From the NCBI GenBank assembly GCA_050122535.1, contig JASFIT010000020.1:1-21835 (forward strand): a stretch of 21,835 bases of DNA. The letters are read 5' to 3'. Shown piece by piece: positions 15,848-21,835 of this stretch; within the stretch, counting starts at the first letter, position 1, and every line of letters begins with the position of its first letter. Below the pieces are notes generated by a model. That model had not been told where the DNA came from, searched no databases, and worked only from the letters and a program-made list of their open reading frames with translations. This DNA comes from JASFEQ01 sp050122535. GTDB lineage: Bacteria > Desulfobacterota > DSM-4660 > Desulfatiglandales > HGW-15. The position numbers and the translations under genes are program-made.

Positions 15848-16235
15848 CAACTCGAATTTTTCCCTAATGTCTTCGCCGCATTAGCTAATGTAGTATTCAA
15901 ATAATTAGTTTTTAATAGGCTGTTGCCCAAATCGCATTATCAATTCCTACTATATTTCAATTCATGAACTGCTCATTACATATCAAGATGGGTACAGATG
16001 CCTTTTCTTGAATGCCTGGCGGGAGGCTTTCGTCCTTTTCGCGACTTATTAGTGGGGGAAACCGCAGCCCCGAGCTTGTCGAGGGGAATGCGGAGGGGGC
16101 AAGACTCCCCCGCAGATAAGTCGCTGAAAAGACCAGGCCGGGAGCCTCGGTATGAGAGAAAAGGCATCTGTACCCACTTATGGTGAACATGTGAGGATTT
16201 GGGCAGCAGCCCGGTAAGACGTGATTCTGAATAAC
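15848..16235. other. Intergenic region between convergent iorA and acyl-CoA ligase
   Basis: This 388-base spacer contains no gene. It is dominated by a nested inverted-repeat element (15918-16211). A weak stem, CTAATG/CATTAG (15864-15884), follows the iorA stop without a T-run. Short open frames on both strands near 15976-16190 come from the palindrome and read alike on each strand, so I do not call them genes. Confidence 0.8.
15918..16211. mobile_element. Nested inverted-repeat element, MITE-like
   Basis: The inner arms TGGGTACAGATGCCTTTTCT (15989-16008) and their exact complement (16157-16176) are 20 bases each. Inside them further segments pair, for example GCGACTTAT (16041-16049) with ATAAGTCGC (16116-16124), and the centre is an imperfect CCCC...GGGG hairpin (16068-16086). 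Outer arms GGCTGTTGCCCAAAT (15918-15932) and ATTTGGGCAGCAGCC (16197-16211) match at 14 of 15 positions. There is no transposase and no clear target duplication. It could be a non-autonomous transposon remnant or a palindromic transcription barrier between convergent genes. Confidence 0.6.
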
Positions 16236-17735
16236 TTATTCCGATTCGGCCAGAACCTTCTGCTTCAGTTCCCGTTTCAGGATCTTACCAGCACCGCTCT
16301 TGGGTAGCTCATCCACAGGGATAAATTCCTTGGGAACCTTAAAAGGGGAGAGTTTTGTTTTGAGGTAGGACTTCAATGGGGTGGGATCCACCTGCTGGCC
16401 TTCCTTCGGAATAATAAAGGCCGTTACCCTCTCTCCATATTCCTTATCTGGTAGACCGATGACGGCACACTCCTCCACCTCAGGCCTGGTGTAGAGAATC
16501 TCCTCCACCTCCCGTGGATAGACATTTTCACCGCCCGTAATGATCATGTCTTTTAGACGGTCAACGATATAGAGATAGCCATCTTCATCAATCGTGCCTA
16601 TATCACCGCTACGGAACCAGTCATCCCAGAACACGGATCGCGTTTCATCAGGCTGATTCAGATATCCCTTCATGATGTTGCGGCCGCAGATGCAAATCTC
16701 TCCCTCCGCCTTTGCCCCCAGCACATTGCCTTTTAGATCCCTGATCTGGACCTCAACATTATTGGCCGGCGTACCCACTGAGCCAATCACGTGACGATAA
16801 TAGTGGTTGTATGTAACCATGGAGGCGCTCTCCGTCATGCCATAGGCCTCATAGATGTTCAAATCCATGCGGCGTTTCCATTCTCGAACCAGTTCCGCCG
16901 CCATACTTGCTGCGGCTGAGAAGGTGTATCTCAGGGATCCTAATTTCTCTTTCAAGTCTTTCAGGGTGAGGAGCCGGATATAAACAGTCGGCACCGCAAA
17001 GAACTTGGTCACCTTATGCCGTTCAATGGTTTCGATAGCCTTCTCCAGGTCAAAGGATGATTGAAGGGCGAGAGATCCTCCGCTATATACAGTGGCATTC
17101 ATAATGTGAACCTGTCCAAAGACATGATTTAGGGGAAGAAAACATAGGGCTCGATCTTTATGGGTTGAACGCTCGTAATGTGAGACGTTTTGGATGGATG
17201 TGTTCAGGTTTTCGTGGGTCAGCATGACACCCTTTGGGATGCCCGTTGTGCCTCCCGTGTAAAGGATGGCCGCCGTATTGTGACGATCCAGGTCAATCGC
17301 CCTGAAAGTATCAGTGCCCATCTCCACCAAGTCCTCATAGGGGACGTCGCCTTCCTTGCTTACAACCTTCTTCAAATAGGGATAATCTTTGCGATCTCCC
17401 AATTCAGCACCCTGTTCCTCTCCTAGAAAGAGGAGGTGCGGTTGGGCATTATCCATGATCCGACCCAGTTCATCCCTCTTCAGTAGGCTCGAGAGGGTAA
17501 CAGCCACCGCGCCCGCTTTGAGGGCGCCGAAATAGAAGGCAAGCCATTCATAGGAGTTTGGTGCATATAGGGCAACATGATTGCCAGGCTGTACTCCCAT
17601 GCTCATCATTGCTGTGGCTATTTGATTCGAGACCGCGTTGAGTTCAAGAAAGCTGATCTCTCGGTCTTTTTCGATGACGGCCGTCCGCTTTGGAAAATAG
17701 AATGCCGCATTTTCAAGGTTTTTGGCGACGTTCAT
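16236..17735 (-). CDS. AMP-forming acyl-CoA ligase (long-chain fatty-acid/aryl type)
   Basis: The 499-residue adenylate-forming ligase has an intact C-terminal domain. The P-loop reads YTGGTTGIPKGV (residues 159-170), with Gly replacing the more usual Ser after the first Thr. A5 is YEAYGMTESAS, the hinge RSGDIGTIDEDGYLYIVDRLKD, and the catalytic lysine lies in KSGAGKILKRE. It activates a carboxylic acid to its CoA ester. AAGGG precedes the ATG, and 24 bases separate it from the upstream ligase, so the two form an operon. Substrate unknown; it may serve fatty acids rather than arylacetates. Confidence 0.88.
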   Translation of the reverse strand: MNVAKNLENAAFYFPKRTAVIEKDREISFLELNAVSNQIATAMMSMGVQPGNHVALYAPNSYEWLAFYFGALKAGAVAVTLSSLLKRDELGRIMDNAQPHLLFLGEEQGAELGDRKDYPYLKKVVSKEGDVPYEDLVEMGTDTFRAIDLDRHNTAAILYTGGTTGIPKGVMLTHENLNTSIQNVSHYERSTHKDRALCFLPLNHVFGQVHIMNATVYSGGSLALQSSFDLEKAIETIERHKVTKFFAVPTVYIRLLTLKDLKEKLGSLRYTFSAAASMAAELVREWKRRMDLNIYEAYGMTESASMVTYNHYYRHVIGSVGTPANNVEVQIRDLKGNVLGAKAEGEICICGRNIMKGYLNQPDETRSVFWDDWFRSGDIGTIDEDGYLYIVDRLKDMIITGGENVYPREVEEILYTRPEVEECAVIGLPDKEYGERVTAFIIPKEGQQVDPTPLKSYLKTKLSPFKVPKEFIPVDELPKSGAGKILKRELKQKVLAESE

Positions 17736-17759
17736 TGCTAAACCCTTTCACCATTACAT

Positions 17760-19310
17760 CTAAGATTTTCCATGTTTTTCTCGTAACTTGGGCTTCTCTA
17801 TCTTTCCTGTGGGGCTCCGCGGAACGCTACCAAAGATAATACGCCGGGGCCGCTTATAACGGGGAAGGTGCTCATCGCAAAAGGCCTTAACCTCCGATTC
17901 CGTCAACGCTTCACCGGATACGGGCTGAATGATGGCGGCCACGATTTCGCCCAGCCTCCTATCAGGTGTTCCGATCACTGCAACATCATGGATCTTTGGA
18001 TGGCGCTGAATCACTTCTTCCACTTCCAAGGGATAGATGTTCTCGCCCCCACAGATCACCAGGTCCTTCTTTCTGTCCACAAGGTACACGAATCCTTCTT
18101 CATCCATTTTGACCAAATCGCCCGTATACAGCCAACCGTTCTGAATGGTCTGGGCCGTCAATTCTGGATTCTTATAGTATTCCAGCATCAATCCACCGCC
18201 CTTAACGATCAACTCCCCCACCTCACCCTGCCGGACGTCTTTGCCCTGATCATCAACAATACGGGCGTCCCATAGCATGCCCGGCTTTCCGATGGCCCCC
18301 ACCTTTCTTTCGTTTTCGATACCGAGATTCGTTACGCCCGGACCAGCACTTTCACTCAATCCATATGTCGTATCATACTGCATATCTGGGAAGTAGGCCT
18401 TTATGCGTTTAACGACACTCGGCGGAATGGCCTGGGCCCCCATGTGTGTGAGACGCCAAGCACTCAGATCATAGTCCTCCTTACGCAGTTCCTCTTTGTC
18501 CAATGCGTCAAGAATATCCAAGGCCCACGGTACGAGGAGAAACAGGATTGATATACGCTCTTTGGACATGGTTTCCAGGACATATTTGGGACTGATCTGC
18601 TCCGTGAGCAGTACAGTACGCCCACCCTTGATGAGGACCCCGAGGAGGTGCCCGATGGCCAGGTGATACATGGGGGGCATCATCAAAAAGCCGTCCCGTT
18701 GCTCAATGTAGTGGTTAGCGGCTTCCAGGATGGCAGTGCACATAAGGTTGGCGTGGGAGATTAAGACCGCTTTGGGCGTACCGGTCGTTCCAGAGGTGAA
18801 AAAGAGCGAACAGGGATCCTCATCTCTCAGCGGAACGTGCGGAGATTTGGAGGAGCCCCTCTCAATGAGTTCCTCGATGGGGTCAACGTTTTGAAACACA
18901 TCCTCACCCATTGAGATGTAGTTTCGTACCGTCACTAAAGAATCACGGATCTGGATCGTTCGATCCACATATTCAGCGTCGAGTATGAAGGCGCTTGGTT
19001 CGGCAACCCCGGCACAATTTTGAACATCGTCATTCGTAAATCTGAAATTTAGAGGAACGACCCATGCCCCCGTTTTCATCACGGCAAAATAGGCCACAAG
19101 CCAGTGGATTGAATTTCTTCCCAACAAAAAGACCTTGTCCCTCTTTTTGATGCCTTTATTCATGAGCGCATCGGCCAGTCTGTTCGTCCTCTCATTAAAC
19201 CGGGCCCAATCAATATCGCGCCGGGTCTTTGTTAATGGTCTTACCTCAACAAAGGCCATATCCCGTGGATACAGACGCGCATTCTTCTCTAAGAAATCGA
19301 CAAGATTCAT
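17760..19310 (-). CDS. AMP-forming acyl-CoA ligase (fatty-acid-CoA ligase family)
   Basis: The 516-residue protein has the P-loop FTSGTTGTPKAV (TSGTTGTPK at 172-180), A5 TTYGLSESAGPG, the hinge WLYTGDLVKMDEEGFVYLVDRKKD, GGENIYPLEVEEV, and the catalytic lysine in RSPTGKIEKPK. GGGAGGG lies upstream of the ATG. It is the first gene of a two-ligase operon. It differs clearly in sequence from its neighbour at 16236-17735, so this is not a recent tandem duplication. Substrate specificity cannot be assigned. Confidence 0.88.
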   Translation of the reverse strand: MNLVDFLEKNARLYPRDMAFVEVRPLTKTRRDIDWARFNERTNRLADALMNKGIKKRDKVFLLGRNSIHWLVAYFAVMKTGAWVVPLNFRFTNDDVQNCAGVAEPSAFILDAEYVDRTIQIRDSLVTVRNYISMGEDVFQNVDPIEELIERGSSKSPHVPLRDEDPCSLFFTSGTTGTPKAVLISHANLMCTAILEAANHYIEQRDGFLMMPPMYHLAIGHLLGVLIKGGRTVLLTEQISPKYVLETMSKERISILFLLVPWALDILDALDKEELRKEDYDLSAWRLTHMGAQAIPPSVVKRIKAYFPDMQYDTTYGLSESAGPGVTNLGIENERKVGAIGKPGMLWDARIVDDQGKDVRQGEVGELIVKGGGLMLEYYKNPELTAQTIQNGWLYTGDLVKMDEEGFVYLVDRKKDLVICGGENIYPLEVEEVIQRHPKIHDVAVIGTPDRRLGEIVAAIIQPVSGEALTESEVKAFCDEHLPRYKRPRRIIFGSVPRSPTGKIEKPKLREKHGKS

Positions 19311-19497
19311 GATAGTCCCTCCCTATTGGTTTTTGTTCAGACCAGAAGGAGCGGAATAAGCCGCCGGAAAATTCGAGGCTGCGCCCCAGATGGAGTTTGA
19401 GGGTGTTGAAGTCATGAAGGATTGGGGTGAAGCTTTCACATGATTCGAAAGGCGGTTGCATCATCTTCGCCCTTGAAAATACTGGAAAAAGATGCCA

Positions 19498-19527
19498 TAT
19501 ATAAGATCTTTAAGCCCAACACTCCAA
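19498..19527 (-). promoter_or_regulatory. Possible minus-strand promoter element resembling the one upstream of paaK
   Basis: On the minus strand TTGGAG (19527-19522) and TATATA (19503-19498) are 18 bases apart. The intervening TGGAGTGTTGGGCTTAAAG differs from the paaK upstream block by two bases. It is about 190 bases before the ligase ATG. The -35 is a weak match, and the similarity may just reflect a dispersed repeat. Confidence 0.25.
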
Positions 19528-19542
19528 TATTCCATTACTCCA
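19519..19542. repeat. Three-unit ACTCCA octamer array
   Basis: The units ACACTCCA, ATATTCCA and TTACTCCA are in direct succession. They belong to the same family as the arrays at 8827-8854 and 10218-10329, and the leading CCCAACACTCCA is shared with the 10294-10305 copy. Confidence 0.75.
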
Positions 19543-19750
19543 AGTATGAGCGAGGCGAACTGTAGTTATGCAATTCTGTGATCTAAACTGCCGGTATGCC
19601 AACTGGCCGCAGGATGAAGGGGCCGACGGCTCTGGTAGCTGTCGCACCTTTCAGGCCATCTTCTGCGAGAAAAAAGATCGTCTCGTCCACAAAAATGCCC
19701 CCTGCCCGGATAAAGAGATTACTCACCACAGAGACAAAGAGGACACAGAG

Positions 19751-19803
19751 AGTGTTTGATTTTAGCTTTTCGCCCTTCTGGCGGGAAGCCAAAATCAAAC
19801 ACT
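19751..19803. repeat. 53-base hairpin downstream of purH
   Basis: AGTGTTTGATTTT (19751-19763) is the exact complement of AAAATCAAACACT (19791-19803). Inside it GCTTTTCGCC pairs with GGCGGGAAGC using G-U wobbles, leaving a CTTCT-like loop. It lies 65 bases after the purH stop on the minus strand. No T-run follows on that side, so it is not a classical terminator. A stretch of CACAGAGA-type units directly abuts it. Confidence 0.7.
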
Positions 19804-19867
19804 TCTAACAGTGCCCTTCAAGTCTCCTCGGTCAGCCATTTTTTGTTTCCCCCCAGCGGAATCGGCT

Positions 19868-20464
19868 TTACAATTCAACCTTTTCAAGGTACTCGCTGAT
19901 GGCGCCGTCATATTTGTGTGTGAGTTGGAAGACCTTTTTGGCCAGTCGAAACCTGTTTTGAATGGACGTGACTCCCCCCAGCTCTTCCATCTCCTCCAGA
20001 ACCACCTCGTAATCCGACGGGTCCACAATGACCGTCACATCCCTGAAGTTTTTGGCCGAGGACCGAAGCATGGCGGGCCCACCGATGTCGATGTTCTCAA
20101 TGGCATCTTCCAGGGTTACGCCCTCCTTTGCCACCGTCTTCTCAAACTGGTAGAGGTTCACCACCAGAAGGTCAATGTTTTCTATCTCGTGCTCTTTCAT
20201 CATACGCACATGCTCTGGGTTCTCCCTGAGCCCGAGCAATCCGCCGTGCACCTTTGGATGAAGGGTCTTTACCCGGCCATCCAGCATCTCGGGAAAACCA
20301 GTGTACTCAGAGATGTCTGTAACAGAAAGACCCCCCTCCCGAAGGACTCTTGCTGTACCGCCTGTGGACAGTATCTGAACCCCAAATTTGGAGAGTGATT
20401 TGGCGAACTCCACCACCCCAGCTTTATCGGTCACACTTATAATCGCCCTTTCTATCTTCTTCAT
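19868..20464 (-). CDS. purH: Stand-alone IMP cyclohydrolase (PurH N-terminal domain)
   Basis: The 198-residue protein matches the MGS-like cyclohydrolase domain of PurH, with SVTDK (10-14), STGGTA (about 33-38) and the [20 protein letters not shown] signature. It closes FAICAR to IMP, the last step of purine synthesis. Bifunctional PurH proteins are about 520 residues; here the formyltransferase domain is absent and nothing like it follows, so a separate enzyme must make FAICAR. The start is the ATG at 20464 with GGGAGGG upstream; the in-frame TTG at 20479 overlaps that site. It is divergent from the DUF3786 gene. Confidence 0.9.
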   Translation of the reverse strand: MKKIERAIISVTDKAGVVEFAKSLSKFGVQILSTGGTARVLREGGLSVTDISEYTGFPEMLDGRVKTLHPKVHGGLLGLRENPEHVRMMKEHEIENIDLLVVNLYQFEKTVAKEGVTLEDAIENIDIGGPAMLRSSAKNFRDVTVIVDPSDYEVVLEEMEELGGVTSIQNRFRLAKKVFQLTHKYDGAISEYLEKVEL

Positions 20465-20511
20465 CTGACGCCCTCCCAAGTCAATTTCTATTGGTTTATC
20501 CTTGAGAACAA

Positions 20512-20540
20512 TCTATAATCCAAGCATCATTGTTTATCAA
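20512..20540 (-). promoter_or_regulatory. Putative promoter of purH
   Basis: On the minus strand TTGATA (20540-20535) is followed after 17 bases by TATAGA (20517-20512), about 48 bases before the purH ATG. It matches the sigma-70 consensus at 5 of 6 and 4 of 6 positions. Confidence 0.5.
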
Positions 20541-20561
20541 GACAAGAGTTGAAAGTCCGCC

Positions 20562-21185
20562 GTGGTCACTAGAGATAATTACGAGCTCGTATATGAGGAA
20601 CTTTTGGGGGCACTGGCAGGCGTTGATTTGTCCAATTTGTCTGCTGACCTAGGTGCCGTGTATCAGGGGGATCACCTGGAGATACAATTCCTTGGCCAGT
20701 CGTACCGGATAAGTAATCAAGGGATATGGAAGGTTGATGCAAAAGAACCAAACGTCTCAGTCAGGATCGTCTTGTGTCATTACCTGCTTCAAGCAGGCCA
20801 GGGGAAGCTCACAGGGGAATGGCTCTCATATAGAGATTTCAAAGATTCTGCCTTTTTCATGTCCAATTTTCAGGTCAATGTGGAAGAACGCATCGCCCAA
20901 TTTTTTGCCGGTCGAGCCAGCGACTTAGAGGAAGCGGCCAAGGAACTGGATGGAGAACCTTATGAGGGCTTCCAGACGGGCGATGTCTGTTATTACTTTC
21001 AGGCCCTACCGAAGGTTCCTTTGCTGCTTGTCTTTTATGACAAGGATGCGGACTTTCCGGCAAGTTGCAAGGTCCTTTTTGACAAATCTGCCCCTACGTG
21101 GCTGGACATGGAATGCCTGGCTGTGCTGGGTTGGATCCTGGCCGGCCTCCTTATTAGAAATTTGCCGCAGACCCACCCCAGTTGA
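20562..21185 (+). CDS. DUF3786 family protein
   Basis: The 207-residue soluble protein resembles the DUF3786 family of anaerobes: an N-terminal NYELVYEELLGAL helix, a central YQGDHLEIQFLGQSYRI beta segment, a SVRIVLCHYLL helix, and a C-terminal KVLFDKSAPTWLDMECLAVLGWILAG block. Function unknown; relatives are often seen in bacteria and archaea with corrinoid or CO-dehydrogenase metabolism. It starts at GTG (20562), the first initiator after an in-frame TGA at 20550, with only a weak upstream ribosome site, so the exact start is uncertain. It is divergent from purH with 97 bases between. A small stem, GTTGAAT/ATTCAAC (21181-21210), overlaps the stop region. Confidence 0.78.
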   Translation: MVTRDNYELVYEELLGALAGVDLSNLSADLGAVYQGDHLEIQFLGQSYRISNQGIWKVDAKEPNVSVRIVLCHYLLQAGQGKLTGEWLSYRDFKDSAFFMSNFQVNVEERIAQFFAGRASDLEEAAKELDGEPYEGFQTGDVCYYFQALPKVPLLLVFYDKDADFPASCKVLFDKSAPTWLDMECLAVLGWILAGLLIRNLPQTHPS

Positions 21186-21537
21186 ATAGTTACCCGGTGG
21201 GGAATTCAACGGGGCAGGCGCGGACTGGCACTGACAGATAGTTTCGCCAAGAGCGGTGGAACTATTTCTTGTCAAGCTCATCTTGCGGATTTGGAGCTAG
21301 GCGTCCCACACTGAATTTAGCGAAAGCGAATGGCAGAGATTTTATTGCTCAAGGTTTTTCTAGCTTCTTAAGTTTGGGGAGAACCTTCTTCTCCACAAGC
21401 ACTCACCCCCCAACAATTCGTTAATATTCATATAAGCTTTATTTAGCCAACGGCAAATTCCCGGTTTTGCTCGGCCAAGTCGGCCGAGCAAAATGTCTGC
21501 GGTTGTCTGCGGCTTCAAATATTAGGTCAAGACACGC
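21186..21537. other. Intergenic region between convergent DUF3786 and hydrolase genes
   Basis: This 352-base AT-rich spacer has no credible gene. It contains a small stem after the DUF3786 stop, a perfect 12-bp palindrome (21465-21493), and a short tandem TGTCTGCGG repeat (21494-21513). No U-tailed terminator is evident on either strand. Confidence 0.7.
21465..21493. repeat. Perfect 12-bp palindrome with five-base loop
   Basis: TTTTGCTCGGCC (21465-21476) and GGCCGAGCAAAA (21482-21493) flank AAGTC. On both strands the T-run is on the 5' side and the A-run on the 3' side, opposite to an intrinsic terminator unless the A/T pairs are read as part of the stem. Confidence 0.8.
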
Positions 21538-21835
21538 TTAGGGCGTGACAAAGGATTGGATGGCGCGGATAACCTTTTCCATGGCAGCCAGAGACCGTAG
21601 CACGTCTCCCCCGATCTCTAAGCTGTGATCCGCCCCTTCTATGATGAGCATCTCGCTATCAGTCTCCCTCTTGATCTCATCAAGGAGGGCCTCATTAAAG
21701 TGCGGGTCGGCCGTGCCAATGACAATGAGGGATCGTTTTCCCCATTCCATAATCTGCGTGCAAAGTCTTTCACTCCTTAGGACCGGTGTGAGCCAGATCG
21801 CATTGGCCTCCCTTAACTCAGCGTCTGCTGTGAGC
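21538..21835 (-). CDS. Alpha/beta hydrolase, C-terminal part (5' end beyond window)
   Basis: The frame is open from the right edge to the stop at 21538, giving 98 visible residues; the Met at 21750 is internal because the frame continues unbroken upstream with matching residues (AIWLTPVLRSERL). The sequence VIGTADPHFNEALLDEI supplies the usual catalytic acid region and EGADHSLEI the catalytic histidine of small alpha/beta hydrolases related to dienelactone hydrolases. The nucleophile lies in the missing N-terminal part. Substrate unknown. It converges on the DUF3786 gene. Confidence 0.75.
   Translation of the reverse strand, partial: LTADAELREANAIWLTPVLRSERLCTQIMEWGKRSLIVIGTADPHFNEALLDEIKRETDSEMLIIEGADHSLEIGGDVLRSLAAMEKVIRAIQSFVTP

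Larger units (their letters stand above)
19311..19867. other. Repeat-rich intergenic region between ligase operon and purH
   Basis: This 557-base spacer holds no convincing gene. It contains an octamer array (19519-19542), a CACAGAGA-type short repeat (19729-19750) and a strong hairpin (19751-19803). Frames of 60-70 codons exist on both strands around 19570-19800 but run through the repeats and lack ribosome sites. I see no strong promoter for the ligase operon apart from a weak candidate at 19498-19527. Confidence 0.6.

Noticed and set aside
15314..15850. 178-codon minus-strand frame opposite iorA
   Set aside because: It is a mirror of the TPP and ferredoxin-domain coding sequence of iorA, with low-quality composition and no known family.
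15976..16190. Short open frames of about 62-77 codons on both strands
   Set aside because: They lie entirely within the inverted-repeat element. The two strands give similar peptide ends because of the palindrome, as expected of non-coding symmetry.
19583..19808. Frames of 70-71 codons on both strands in the purH-ligase spacer
   Set aside because: They run through the hairpin and CACAGAGA repeat and lack ribosome sites, and I recognise no domain. A decayed gene fragment is possible but cannot be supported.

Overview
The window looks like a chromosomal piece of a strictly anaerobic, Desulfobacterota-like bacterium. This is inferred from the gene families (ferredoxin-linked 2-oxoacid oxidoreductases, a cytoplasmic Mo/FeS/NrfD oxidoreductase, many AMP-forming CoA ligases, TRAP uptake, a stand-alone IMP cyclohydrolase, a DUF3786 protein) and from dispersed intergenic repeats. 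No 16S or other taxonomic marker is present, so the assignment is tentative.

Region 1 (1-12162, minus strand) reads as one long collinear block: dctQ, dctM, a PaaK-type arylacetate-CoA ligase, a 60-residue protein, a second acyl-CoA ligase, four subunits of a 2-oxoacid:acceptor oxidoreductase (gamma, delta, alpha, beta), then a four-cluster FeS protein, a molybdopterin catalytic subunit and an NrfD-type membrane anchor that runs off the left edge. This content matches the anaerobic phenylacetate pathway of denitrifiers (PadJ ligase; PadBCD phenylacetyl-CoA:acceptor oxidoreductase; PadEFGI phenylglyoxylate oxidoreductase). The inferred route is uptake of an arylacetate, CoA activation, alpha-oxidation of arylacetyl-CoA to the arylglyoxylate, and oxidative decarboxylation to an aroyl-CoA such as benzoyl-CoA. 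The NADH-linking PadH subunit is not in the run, so ferredoxin is the likely electron acceptor.

Region 2 (12163-15847, plus strand) holds dctP, divergent from dctQM, and an IorA-type indolepyruvate/arylpyruvate:ferredoxin oxidoreductase with no iorB beside it. Each has a putative sigma-70 promoter, and the two promoters share a 14-nt block around the -35. IorA would feed arylpyruvates from aromatic amino acids into arylacetyl-CoA, joining region 1.

Region 3 (15848-19310) has a nested inverted-repeat (MITE-like) element between convergent genes, then a two-gene minus-strand operon of AMP-forming acyl-CoA ligases.

Region 4 (19311-21835) has a repeat-rich spacer, a stand-alone PurH cyclohydrolase domain, a divergent DUF3786 gene, and the C-terminal part of an alpha/beta hydrolase cut by the right edge. 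An octamer repeat based on ACTCCA recurs in three intergenic spacers (four arrays).
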